Assembly: GCF_016097555.1 (NCBI RefSeq)
Contig: NC_054711.1
Coordinates: forward strand, 35,957,550-36,021,549
Source of the DNA: Gigantopelta aegis
Taxonomy: Eukaryota > Mollusca > Gastropoda > Neomphalida > Peltospiridae
DNA: 64,000 bases
Reading direction: 5' to 3'
Made by a program: the position numbers and the translations under genes
Notes under the pieces: model-generated
What the model saw: the letters and a program-made list of their open reading frames with translations, nothing else
The model's database searches: none
What the model was told of the DNA's origin: nothing
Shown: positions 35,702 through 46,180 of the stretch, piece by piece
Layout: each line of letters begins with the position of its first letter
Numbering within the stretch: position 1 is the first letter of the stretch

Positions 35702-35895
35702 TATTGGCTACGGGCGACTAAGAATTTTACAAAGCTAGTCCATTGGGCGACCAATGATTTTAGGGTCTGCCGAGTGTTGTGCCATTTGAAAAAGATACAC
35801 ACTGAAACTGAACTGAATGTGACAAAATACACCGCCATTGTGCTGGCGTGAACTACAGATCTTGCAGTAGAAGACGTAGAACGTGAAATAAAAAA
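35702..35895 (+). repeat. Dispersed repeat shared with 63412-63585
   Basis: GGCGACTAAGAATTTTAC, then TTAGGGTCTG, CACTGAAACTGAA and ATGTGACAAAA occur in the same order and spacing in both places. This copy is part of a hAT-like element; the other is probably the end of a related one. Confidence 0.75.
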
Positions 35896-36562
35896 AAGAT
35901 TGACACCAAGACTTAAATTATGACATAACCATCCTAAGATTACTGTAATAAACAATAAGTACGTTTTTATGCTTTATAATAAGATTTTTAAAAATACATT
36001 GTATATTTTGGTAAAATGTTTGGTTTTGATTTTTTCACATATTTATTTTTCTTTCGATATTTATTTTATTAGTAGCCTACTACTATAGCATTTACAATAT
36101 CTAAATTAAATGCACATGTGTGTGTGCGTACACCCACTCACAAACACACACACATTTTGCTGAGGCAGACTATTATCTGTTTGCGTCAAAAGGGAACTGA
36201 TGAATTGGCATGTAACTTCATAATGAATAAAGATAAAATTCATATAAAAAAATTAATTTATTAAGTTTTAAACCCATACCATCTCAAATAATATTTCTGA
36301 AGGGAAACAAATTCAGTGTAAATTAAAAAGACAATTATTTATAAATTACGGTCAAACTGCAACTCTTTTCTAATACATGTTTTAAGTCAATTGATGGAAT
36401 ATCCAAGGTAATCTGAAAGACAAAACCGTAATGTAAGATGATGGCTGTATCTCTGCACAATGTAGTTGAATGAGCATTTGTCAAAATAGTGGATCATTCC
36501 ATGGATCTCCATCTAGTGCCTCGTCTAAAGGAATACAACCACTCCTTGACTGGAAATTCCAT

Positions 36563-36719
36563 CCCTCTTGCATTGCCAGAGTTTATTCCATCCCTCTTGC
36601 ATTGCCAGAGTTTATTCCATCCCTCTTGCATTGCCAGAGTTTATTCCATCCCTCTTGCATTGCCAGAGTTTATTCCATCCCTCTTGCATTGCCAGAGTTT
36701 ATTCCATCCCTCTTGCATA
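36563..36719 (+). repeat. 29-bp tandem array, 5 units plus a partial
   Basis: CCCTCTTGCATTGCCAGAGT then TTATTCCAT, nearly identical copies from 36563 to the broken unit at 36708. Confidence 0.95.
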
Positions 36720-37216
36720 ACCAACAATGACTGCCACTCCCAGACTTGTTTACTAAAGCACGTGCAGTTTGACTGTTAGTCTCTTTGTACTGTATTATAC
36801 TTTAATCCAGAGACAATGCATACCTTGACTGTTCTAGCATTTTGTATTCACTCCTATATTAAAAATTAAATTTAATCTGTATATAATTTAATGGTAATTT
36901 GTAAAAAAAACTTTTCTATTTAAATACTGGTTTCTTTTTCAATTTTTTTTATTGGAGTTGGTATGGGTTTAAATCTTTAATAACATGTTTTTATATGAAT
37001 TTTAACTTTATTCATTTATTTATTGTCGGTTTCCTTTTGATGCAAACAGACTATATGTATCCAGTGAACACATGGTTATTATTTAACAAAAAACATTCTA
37101 GTTTTAAATTTGGCAGTGCAGTGAATTTGAGAAGGGCCAGTAAGATTTTTCTTCAACTGGCCCAGCTGGTGACCATGGTTTTCATGTTAAATTTTCAACC
37201 CTGCAAAGTGATGTCG

Positions 37217-37366
37217 CAGGTGCAGATCCAGGATTTTTTAACAGAGGGGGCCCAAAAACCCATTGTTGTTTTTTAAAATAGAATTTAAAGGTCCTTGACA
37301 GGTGGACAGTATAAGTTTGAATTTTTGGTGTATTCTGTAATATACATTGTCTGACCAAAAATTGGG

Positions 37367-37408
<42 letters not shown>

Positions 37409-37440
37409 GCACCTTGGGTTCCACCTGAAGCCACGTCTGT
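37217..37440. mobile_element. Probable fragment of the GCGGATCCAGG hAT-like family
   Basis: CAGGTGCAGATCCAGGATTT starts a segment like the left end of the element at 43251 (CAGGCGCGGATCCAGGATTT), followed by GGGGGCCC. The right end is not clear (CCACCTG near 37423). The G-run 37365-37405 sits inside. Confidence 0.45.
37365..37405 (+). repeat. Poly-G tract
   Basis: About 36 G in a row after GGGGGAGG. A strong G-quadruplex candidate and a likely assembly weak point. Confidence 0.9.
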
Positions 37441-38784
37441 GTCTATATTCCATTTAGGTTACTGCTACTCATTCTCAGTTGACAGTGTAGTATCTGTTGA
37501 CTTCTGTTACTATGATAAAAATATGCAGGGACAGTTTCAATTTCATTTATTGCATGTTTGAATCTGTTTAATGACACAGATTTTCTGTTAGGAGATGGAT
37601 TATTCCATAATTTTATTGAGGAAGAAAAGAAGGAATTGTCAAAGAACATTGTTTACTACACGTGAGTGCGAATAATTTTTACATGTTCATATACCACTAG
37701 AGTTTCAAGCATGTCCATCCCTGGGCCTGTTTCTGGATAGCCAGTGACTTGCTTCTGGACAGAAAAAATTAAGGGGACAATTTTGAAATTTACATCAAAA
37801 ATTTTTAATTGTGGGCCTTTAAAATTTTGATGTGCATCCCCAATTAATTAAAAAAATTCTATTATTAAATATGGTCACTAGATTAGATCGGGCGGTCAAA
37901 AAGAAATTAGATAGATAGACAACTAGTTTAATGTGTTCGTATACAGGTACCACTAGGGTTTCGAACATGCCCATCTCGAGTCCGACCTCCGATAAGATCG
38001 GTGGCCTGACTCAGGATGGGGGTGTGTGTGTGTGTGTGTGTGTGTGTAATGGACAGAATTTTTAAAATAGCAGTTAGTAAAAGAAATTGGTAGGATTAAA
38101 AAAAATTGAAAAAAAAATAAAATTACAAGCCAAAAATAAAATGACGACTGCTCGGCCGAATATTTATATAATTTGGAGCATTTTAGAAGGACAGTCCAAA
38201 AATAAATAAGAGAAAGAAGAGAGGATCGGATTATTTAATAAAATAAAAAAAAATTAAGTAATTTCAACATAAAATTTGGAACGACGGTCTAGAAGTTTAA
38301 AGTCCGATCTATATGGTCCGGGCCGGGGGCGGAAGTTGAAGGTGGGCGGAACTTGGAATACGAATTCGGTACAAAGACCGAAAACCAAAATGACCTACAA
38401 AAATTTAAGACCAAACAATAAAATTAGAGTGCTCGACCGAAAAGGTTTTAAGGCGATTTGAGCAATTTAGACGGGCTGCCAAAATAAACTGTGTCGGACT
38501 GTTTACAAAAAAATAAACATAATTTATGCAGCCGAAATATTTTAAGTCCAACTAAGCCCAATAAAGGAGGTGCCTGTCCTAAGAGAGGGTGCACAGTGGA
38601 ACTCATGGCGAGTTGATGGGATGATTGGCTGGGAACCTCGGGAAGAAGTGGGGCAGGTCGATGTAACACTCTTCCCAAAGTAGTGCTGAGTATTCTTCCA
38701 GAAGTATCAGCTTGATAATCCGATAGATCCGATTACTACACGCAACATATTTGAATGGCCCCTAATGAGATGACTATTGTTTGA
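37441..38784. other. No gene seen; unclassified repeats
   Basis: Two related pieces, at about 37690-37730 and 37950-38010, share CACTAGxGTTTC, AxCATGxCCATC and similar words and look like fragments of one interspersed repeat. (GT)n occurs at 38022-38047. Around 38140-38540 AxxTTTAAGxCxAxxTxA-like phrases recur. No frame is credible. Confidence 0.4.
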
Positions 38785-38792
38785 CTTCCATT

Positions 38793-39242
38793 GTTTGATC
38801 ATAGACTGCCACAGGTCTAGCTCTATCAACACAGTACCCTCTGTTTGATCATAGACTGCCACAGGTCTAGCTCTATCAACACAGTACCCTCTGTTTGATC
38901 ATAGACTGCCACAGGTCTAGCTCTATCAACACAGTACCCTCTGTTTGATCATAGACTGCCACAGGTCTAGCTCTATCAACACAGTACCCTCTGCTTGATC
39001 ATAGACTGCCACAGGTCTAGCTCTATCAACACAGTACCCTCTGCTTGATCATAGACTGCCACAGGTCTAGCTCTATCAACACAGTACCCTCTGCTTGATC
39101 ATAGACTGCCACAGGTCTAGCTCTATCAACACAGTACCCTCTGTTTGATCTTAGACTGCCACAGGTCTAGCTCTATCAACACAGTGCCCTCTGTTTGATC
39201 ATAGACTGCCACAGGTCTAGCTCTATCAACACAGTACCCTCT
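38793..39242 (+). repeat. 50-bp tandem array, 9 units
   Basis: GTTTGATCATAGACTGCCAC, AGGTCTAGCTCTATCAACAC, AGTACCCTCT. Units are nearly identical; variants GCTTGATC (three consecutive units), GATCTTAGAC and AGTGCCCT mark individual copies. Confidence 0.97.
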
Positions 39243-39423
39243 GTTTGATCTTCTGTCCTTACTAAATGCCTTTGAACCAGTGATTGATACAATTTATTCT
39301 GCATTCAATTACATGTGTCAAATAAAAATTCTCTTCAGAATTGCCTATTGTTTTACAGAAGGGATGCTCAAATTATGGGGGGGTTCCCATTGCCCCCCCC
39401 CCCCCCCATGATTGTGCCAGCCC

Positions 39424-40785
39424 CAGGGGTGCACAAATCGGTTGTCCGTGCGCCTGAGACAACCAAAATATGTTGCGGGCAACCTCTCTTTGTCAAATAG
39501 TTGCCCAATGGGCAACCAAGAAAATCATAAAACAAATAAAATGAAAAACAAAACTTCATGACGCTCAGACAGTCACGAGCAATTCAAAAATATCGGCACT
39601 GACAACTTGGCTGACAGGCGATATAAATATCACAACTAATGCTGCCATCCACTCGGTGTCCACTGTGCATGATTTTAGCAGATGTTTGGAAAAGCCATAT
39701 GCCAGATATTTCGTCCGCAAACTAGTTGGTTCCTACAAATTCTCGCTACAAAATATTTTCTATTGGCCCCAACATCCTTGTTGACGAATCCCAATACTGA
39801 CAACATGTGCTTACCGAGTGAATTTTTTAGACACCATCTGGCAAGCTTTAGTCTAATTAATAATTAAATATTTCTTAAATATAGTCATTATTAACGTTCC
39901 TTCAAAACGAGTTCTGCATTTTGTAAAATGTGTTTTTCATGTTTTAAGTTCTTCGTATTTTCATGAATTAAATTGTATTTTTGTTAAATGATTTAGTAAT
40001 ATCGTCAATATAAAATATGTATTTGGTGGCGAAATAATCCAGATAGGGACAAATTAGTAGTACTAAGTAGGGTCGAATTGACATGAGACAAAATGTTTGG
40101 TATCACTGAAATGCGGATCAGGCTTGCTACTCATAATCGTCACGTGTACACTGTTTTACAGAGTATTCCCGCACTTTCTCACTCTAAAGCACACTGCCCT
40201 TGTGGGCTACATTTTTTTATCAGTGCCACAAATCGCAGAGCTGCAAGTCTTGGTGTGCAGATAACGCCGTAGCTATGTCGCAGTGATTTCATGTCGGCAG
40301 TCCTTGGCACAGCAATGATCGCAGAAATCAAAATAATTTGATATTTGCTGGCGGCGTTTGTAAATGACACAGGCGAATAAGGTGCCGGTCAAAAAACGAT
40401 AGCCCGCAAGGGCAGTGTGCGGCCAGCTTAAGTAGCCATTCAACAATTATCATTGGAATTGTACATGTTATTGAATGGTGGGGGTTGTTTGTTAAGAATT
40501 ATGTATCCTTTTAAAAACAATATCTTGTAATATTACTCGTGTTTAATTTGTTCGATCTCCTACACAGGGGTTAAGCAGTCGTTAAAAATTTGCACTGAAT
40601 AATGTTGGCTAAAGTACGTCACAATCTTTGGGAATGGATGATGCAGCCGTTGAAATGAGTATTACATAATATGTGGGCAACCAAGAGATGATGTTGGGCA
40701 ACCAAGAGATGATGTTGGGCAACCAAACTTCAGCTACTGGTTGCCCACCGGGCAATCATCACAATTTCACATTTGTGCACCCCTG
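39424..40785. mobile_element. hAT-like non-autonomous element, 1.36 kb, 15-bp TIR
   Basis: CAGGGGTGCACAAAT opens it and ATTTGTGCACCCCTG closes it, a perfect inverted pair. GGTTGCCC / GGGCAACC words recur near both ends (39485-39515, 40672-40752), including three direct 21-bp copies of GGGCAACCAAGAGATGATG; such subterminal repeats are usual hAT transposase-binding sites. A separate MITE lies inside at 40189-40420. No transposase frame and no clear target duplication. Confidence 0.8.
40189..40420. mobile_element. MITE, 232 bp, nested in the hAT-like element
   Basis: GCACACTGCCCTTGTGGGCT at 40189 pairs with AGCCCGCAAGGGCAGTGTGC at 40401 (19 of 20). It has no coding capacity. The interior has further inverted words. 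Superfamily not assigned. Confidence 0.85.
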
Positions 40786-40946
40786 TAGACCTGATTTTAG
40801 AAGATACTTTAAAATTCTATTTAAGTTTTACCAATGTTATTTTAACCCAAAATAAGGCATAAATTAAAACAAAAATTTTACATTTTTCTAAAAATCCATT
40901 TATGCTAAACATAGTTATTTCCCCTTACTAGAAAATTAGCATTTTA

Positions 40947-41331
40947 AAGAGACATTCCTGAGTTTGCTGCAATTTGTAAGACGTTATCGACTAACAGAGA
41001 CGCTTTAACGATTGTAATTACATATCAAATATATTTTTCTGCATAAAATATTAGTGGCTGTATATTAAACATGTTTCTGATCGTTCTAATATTTGTACTA
41101 GGTTAAATTTCATTTTATTTCCTAAAATATTATTTTTTCGTACGTACGAAATTATTTGAAGACAAAATCCAGTTTGGGCTCCTTACAAATATTAAGACGA
41201 CCAGAAACACATTGAATATACAGACATTGATATTCTAAACAAGAAAATATATTTAATATGTAAGTTTAATCGTAAAAATATTTTATTAGTCGGAAACATC
41301 TTACAATGCAGCAAACTCAGGAATGTCCCTT
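40947..41331. mobile_element. Palindromic TA-flanked MITE, copy 1
   Basis: The ends AAGAGACATTCCTGAGTTTG and CAAACTCAGGAATGTCCCTT are inverted, with TA outside each. The whole 385 bp is an imperfect palindrome: GTTTCTGATCGTTCTAATAT faces ATATTAAGACGACCAGAAAC about a centre with CGTACGTACG. TA flanks suggest mobilisation by a Tc1/mariner enzyme. A second copy is at 51293. Confidence 0.85.
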
Positions 41332-41596
41332 TAAAAATAAAGTGTAAGACTCCCGCCCTTTCATATCGTGGTGTCAGAAGCAGAAGTTTAGTGATATTAC
41401 CAAGTTCCAATGGTTTGGTCGCCATTGTGTTACTAGTGTTAGTAATGTTTGCCAACACCGGTGATTGCTTCGTTACAGTTTCGATTTTTCATCGATAAGG
41501 AATATCCACCATCTTGACTTGTCTGTTTATTTAATTCTATCCATTATCGGAGCACCTCCAGAATTATTAATATCCACACACACACACACACACAAA

Positions 41597-42312
41597 AGTT
41601 TGTTTTGTTTAACGACACCACTAGAGCACATTGATTTATTAATCATCAGCTATTGGATGTCAAACATATGGTAATTTTGACAGTCATAAAGAGGAAACCC
41701 GCTACATTTTTTTCATTAGTAGCAAGGGATCTTTTATATGCGCCATCCCACAGACAGGATAGCACATACTACGGCCTTTGATATACCAGTCGTGGTGCAC
41801 TGGCTAGAACGAGAAATAACCTATTGTGCGAGCGCTTTAAGGATGGACTATATACCAATTAAAATCCCATAGGTGACCATGTTAACGTTTGTGTTTAAAA
41901 ACACTATATGCAATATATCAACCAAACTATGACCCATAAATATCAGTACTGCAACCCCTACCTCAAAGTATTAACTGCAGAAAATGGTACCTTTCATGAT
42001 TCATTTTCGATATAACCAGATGTTTTTACAACACCCTTAGTTTCGCAAAAAATTTGAGTACTTTTTTTTTTTTTACATGTACCCCATACGTGTTCCAAGC
42101 ACAAGGCTACTTGACGCAGTGGTACTAGATGAATTAAAATTGTATACATTTTTAGCCCAGATGAAACTTCTTTTTTTTTTTTACAACCAACACTCACATT
42201 TATAACCAATCACAGGACTTGTGGTATTAACTTCTCTGTCAAAAGTTGACCCAGCCGGAAATTAATTGGTTTAGTGCTACCTTAAATGCCACTAGGCTAC
42301 ATCCCGCCGCTA
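41597..42312 (-). mobile_element. SINE, type 1 head, B tail, split by a TTAA element
   Basis: 41597-41840 runs from the tail GTTTGTTTTGTTTAACGACA to GCGAGCGCTTTAA near the head. The head's remaining AATGCCACTAGGCTACATCC lies at 42284-42303. The gap is the insertion at 41841-42281. A (CA)n run precedes the tail. Confidence 0.85.
41841..42281. mobile_element. piggyBac-like MITE with TTAA target duplication
   Basis: TTAA at 41837-41840 and 42282-42285 brackets a 441-bp segment. The ends GGATGGACTATATACCAATT and AATTGGTTTAGTGCTACC are imperfect inverted repeats. It is cleanly defined because it interrupts a SINE. No transposase. TTAA duplication is the hallmark of piggyBac-type elements. Confidence 0.75.
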
Positions 42313-43145
42313 CAAAAAAAAGAAGTGAAATAGACTCAAGTTATTTTGGTGTTTTCTATCACTAAAATGCGCATACAAATATGTGTTAGTAATAGGGTAA
42401 TGTCGCTTGGTTTTTTACAAGGCCTGAAACCTTGATAGCATAGGGGCATGTAAAAATACTCTTTAAGTCTAAGCCACGAGAATCGGACCTCGTTAAAACG
42501 ACCATATACGTCCCTGAGTCACTTTGTCGTACTACATAGCGAATTAGGGCCTATGTATCTTATTAGTTGATGGAAAACATATTGTATTGTACAAAAAACA
42601 AAAGAATCGGATACAAGTTTGATAACTTACGAGGCCCTCTTCTATATATACATACAATACACATAGCGACTAAATTACATTTATAACTGTATATTTAAAC
42701 AACATTTAAACAGTCAACGATAACCAGATGAAGAAAATATATTATTAGCCCGAGTACTCTGTCGTTCGAAGCTAGACGGACCCGGTGGTAGGCAGCATTC
42801 TGTGTTTTTGCTATCTCTGATTATCTCTGACTGAGAGAGCGAACATAACCGTCCGAATATCCGTATAGCTTTAGAACGGTAGAGCACTTGGGGTAATATA
42901 TTATATACAAAAGAAAATGAAAGAAGAGGAAGAAATATTGATGCAAGAGATATTTCATGTGAAGTCAAAGTCTCGTTATCAGATTTGTTAGATATTATGA
43001 TATCCTAATTATAATAGGGAACTGAATAGCATTTTAATGATCAATTGATGCATTGCAATTATTTTTTTTAATAAAAAATAAACGTACATTTAAGAAAGAA
43101 AAAACCTATTGAACATATTAATCAATAGACATAAATCAAGGTGAC
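42313..43145. other. No gene seen
   Basis: A frame at 42714-42968 on the minus strand has no recognisable motif. The rest is AT-rich. Confidence 0.45.
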
Positions 43146-43149
43146 CAAA

Positions 43150-44000
43150 GTTAAAGTTTGTTTAATGACACCACTAGAGCACATTGATTTCTTAATCATC
43201 GGCTGTTGAATATCACACATTTGGTAATTTTTACATATTGTCTTAGAGAGCAGGCGCGGATCCAGGATTTTTAAATAGGGGGGGCCCGAGGGCGCAAAGC
43301 GCCCGAGATTCCTAGGGGGGTCGGGGGATGCTCCCCCGCGAAATTTTGAAATTTAAGTGGCATGAAACGCGATTTCCTCGCATCTGAGTAACAAAATAGC
43401 TATATTAACGTATGTTTTTGGTATTGTCATACTGTTTTTGTTATCTTCAAAATTTCATAAACTCTGGTCTCTTATTTTTTTTTAAAGTTAAAGTGGTCAT
43501 CTCTCCTTCCCATATTAGGCTGGTTTTCCGTTGATTGCGGCTGCCGGTAAATGGGAAGAAATATCGAAACAGTTGTTTCAGTAATATATTAAAGCAGTCA
43601 GAAACATGTTTAATATACAGTCAGTAACATTTTATGCAAAAACATATATTTGTTATGTAATTACAATCATTAAAAAGTCTCTGTTGGTCGATACCATCTT
43701 TAAAACTGCAGCAAACTCAGGAATGTCCCTTTAAGACGATTTTCATGAACACAATATAATTTAAAGACACTTGGGAAATAAGTGCATTTTTATGTAATTC
43801 CACTCTAGTGTATGCTATAGTTAAAAAAAAAAAAAAATCGACCCCAAAAATAGGGGGGGGGGGGTCCGGGCCCCTTGGGCCCCCCACTAAATCCGCGCCT
43901 GGAGAGGAAACCCGCTACATCTTTTTTTTCCTTAGTAGTAAGGGATCTTTTATATGCACCATTCCACATTGATATACCAGTCGTGTTGCACTAATGGGCC
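43150..44000 (-). mobile_element. SINE, B tail, split by a hAT-like element
   Basis: 43150-43250 holds the tail and TTGGTAATTTTTACATATTG, TCTTAGAGAG. The body resumes at 43902 with GAGAGGAAACCCGCTACATC and continues to about 44000 (CACTAATGGGCC). The tRNA head is missing. Confidence 0.85.
43251..43901. mobile_element. hAT-like element, 651 bp, GCGCGGATCCAGG ends
   Basis: It starts CAGGCGCGGATCCAGGATTT and ends ACTAAATCCGCGCCTG. GAGAG lies on both sides (43246-43250, 43902-43906), shorter than the 8 bp normal for hAT. Poly-G lies just inside both ends (43276-43284, 43853-43863). A right half-copy of the palindromic MITE (about 43590-43731, ending GGAATGTCCCTT) sits inside. Confidence 0.8.
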
Positions 44001-44004
44001 TGGG

Positions 44005-44080
44005 TTTTCATTATAACTTATTTTCGTGCGTATATCCAATTAAGGTTCTAGCACGCTGTCCTGGGAACACACCTCAGGTA
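44005..44080 (-). mobile_element. 3' end of a type 2 SINE (minus)
   Basis: AACTTATTTTCGTGCGTATA, TCCAATTAAGGTTCTAGCAC, GCTGTCCTGGGAACACACCT match the tail of the SINE at 2452. The rest of the element is absent. Confidence 0.75.
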
Positions 44081-44849
44081 TATATTATAATAATACATAA
44101 TTATCCGAAGTTAATCCTTTAATTGAATGACTAAAGGCTTATTTTCAAAAGAAATACAGACAGACAGACAGATAATTTATTAAATGAGAATTCAAGTCAA
44201 ATATGAGCCTTTGTGTTAGAAAGATGCATACCCGGACCACCAACACATACTGACACTTTAAGAAATGAAAAACGCGTAATTTTAGAATTAATAACAAAAA
44301 TGAGGTTATTCCTGCTAACTGGGGGCAGCTATTTTGTTTCTTTTTTGTCGCATCCGGTACTCTAGCTTGGGATGAAGTGACGTCACCTCCGGCCGACACA
44401 ATGTAAACAAACGCAGTAATTTACAACAGGGCGCATTGCTTTGATCAACCCGAGTTCAGTCTTGTAAAACAACATAAATGACTTGATAATATAATAAACT
44501 ATTTAACTAAATATATTTAAATTTTCATAAATTGAACGAAATGGGGTTATAGTATTTTTCTTTCTGAAACAATCCAATGAAAAAATGCATACTATTAGGC
44601 CTATTTGTAGGTTACGATGGAGCAAAAATGACCACTCAAGATAACACCCAAGTGATAATTTTCTTTTCTTTGGGACTACGTAATTGGTTAGCTCTGTGCT
44701 TTTAGATGGGAATGTGTACTTAATCAAATTTTACAAAATTATTTACAGTAAATAAAGCATTCTGACTGATAAGGCTATTACGATTTTAGGGGTGGCAGGT
44801 TATTTCACAATACCCTATGATGTTAATAATACCGGTACGTATTTTTGTA
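44081..44849. other. No gene seen
   Basis: Frames at 44145-44399 and 44503-44727 (minus) have no known motif. A TGACGTCA site, the cAMP-response consensus, lies at 44379-44386 next to CGGCCG, but no linked exon can be seen. Confidence 0.4.
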
Positions 44850-44855
44850 TCTAGA

Positions 44856-45339
44856 CTAGGGGTGACTATTGAGGTCAGTTTTACTATTGCAATAGTACTG
44901 CGATAGTTAAAATACTATTGTAATAGTATTGCAATACTATAGTGGTAGTACTATTGTGAATTCTAAAATATCTTTGTAACAGTAATATGAATAGATATTT
45001 CGCAAAACTATTTTCCTCAGTCTTCCATTATATGTGTATGTATTTGTGTGCGTGTGTGTCTGTGTCCGTGTGCGTGTGCGTATGTGCGTGTGCGTATGTA
45101 CGTATGTTTGTGTTTATATGTATGTCTGTTTGTACTTAGTTATTTGTAATAATACCACTAGGTAGTGAAATCATGCGTTAGTCATAGACTATATTTCACT
45201 ATGCATACCATCGAAACTATCGATAGTCGAGAAAACAATTGCGAAAGTTATCGATAGTTCAATTAACTATCGATGCATTGCTATCGGTGCACTGACTATT
45301 GCAACATGTCGATAGTTCGATGTATTGTTACATCACTAG
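44856..45339. mobile_element. TIR element with TCTAGA flanks and ATAG-type palindromes
   Basis: TCTAGA lies at 44850-44855 and 45340-45345. Inside, CTAGGGGTGACTATTG faces CATTACATCACTAG-like sequence in reverse. Left subterminal DNA repeats CTATTGCAATAG / ACTATTGTAATAG; the right side repeats CTATCGATAG / TAACTATCGATG. Clustered subterminal palindromes suggest transposase binding sites. A (GT)n-rich core lies at 45035-45130. Confidence 0.65.
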
Positions 45340-45345
45340 TCTAGA

Positions 45346-45980
45346 TGGCGGTAATTACTTGTCTTGTCTTGGTACCTACCAAATAAATACCTACCAATAA
45401 GGAATCACGGGTGGAGGCAATTAAATAAAACAGACCAATTAACTAAGAAAACACTCCGTGTGTCACTTCCGTACGTTCGTTACTGCATGGACAAAACATA
45501 ATACAATTATTTCGACTTTGACAATAGTGGTTTATTTTGTATTGAAAAATAATATGTACTTAATGCTAGCTTACCGGGATGGATATTATTAAAGAACCTT
45601 ACGATGCATGCCTATTTCATTATCCCGCAAAAATCAGGAACGTTTGTTTCGTCACAATATGATTAAAATTAGCTCTACTGGTCTATGATAAAAACAGGTT
45701 TTGGCTATTACAAATGCATGGTTAGGCTCTGACACATAAAAGATGTAAGTTCTCTAAATCAGGTAATAACATAAAACAATTTACAACATAATTGAACATG
45801 TTGATAAAAATTAAAATGAAGATTTCATATAGCAGACGTTCATGAATGCAGGAAAGAAAGAAACAGGAAAAAAGGAAACAGAAAAAAAAAAGAAGCGGAA
45901 AAAAGGAAACAGGAAAAAAGTAACAGAAAGAAAGAAACACTCCATATATACTAATTTATACTAACTTTTTTTATTAATAT
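45346..45980. other. No gene seen; purine-rich run at the right end
   Basis: 45850-45945 is almost wholly A/G on this strand (GAAAGAAAGAAACAGGAAAA and similar). The far side of the telomeric tract, 46111-46178, is pyrimidine-rich, so the two could pair. Confidence 0.5.
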
Positions 45981-45983
45981 ATA

Positions 45984-46115
45984 CTAACCCTAACCCTAAC
46001 CCACTAACCCTAACCCTAAGCATAACCCTAAGCATAATCCTAACCCTAACCTTAACCCATACTCTAACCCTAACCCTAACTTGGACCTAACCCTAAAACA
46101 CTAATCCTAACCCTG
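45984..46115 (+). repeat. Degenerate interstitial telomeric tract (CCCTAA)n
   Basis: CTAACCCTAACCCTAACCC and many variants (CTAAGCATAACC, CTAATCCTAACCC) over about 130 bp. TTAGGG is the usual metazoan and molluscan telomere repeat. Degeneracy and ordinary DNA on both sides mean it is internal, not a chromosome end. Confidence 0.9.
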
Positions 46116-46180
46116 TTTCTTTCTTTTCCTACCCGATTTTTTTTCTTATTTTCCTCTTTCCTTCTTTCCGTTTACCGACT

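Larger units (their letters stand above)
35666..37203. mobile_element. hAT-like non-autonomous element, 1.5 kb
   Basis: Left end CAGGGTTGAAAATTAGCAG, right end AAATTTTCAACCCTG; about 14 terminal bases are inverted matches with one gap or change. CAGGG ends are typical of hAT elements. There is no transposase frame. It contains a 29-bp tandem array (36563) and near its left end a segment (35702-35895) that recurs at 63412-63585. No clean 8-bp duplication was found. Confidence 0.65.

Noticed and set aside
41192-41458. Minus-strand start MATKPLEL followed by GGTAATA as a possible first exon
   Set aside because: The downstream part overlaps the palindromic MITE at 40947-41331, the donor is weak, and nothing else supports a promoter.
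44379-44386. TGACGTCA as a functional cAMP-response promoter
   Set aside because: A single 8-bp match with no linked exon is not enough; a similar site at about 600 is also isolated.
45984-46115. True chromosome end
   Set aside because: The tract is degenerate and ordinary repeats and elements continue for tens of kilobases on both sides.
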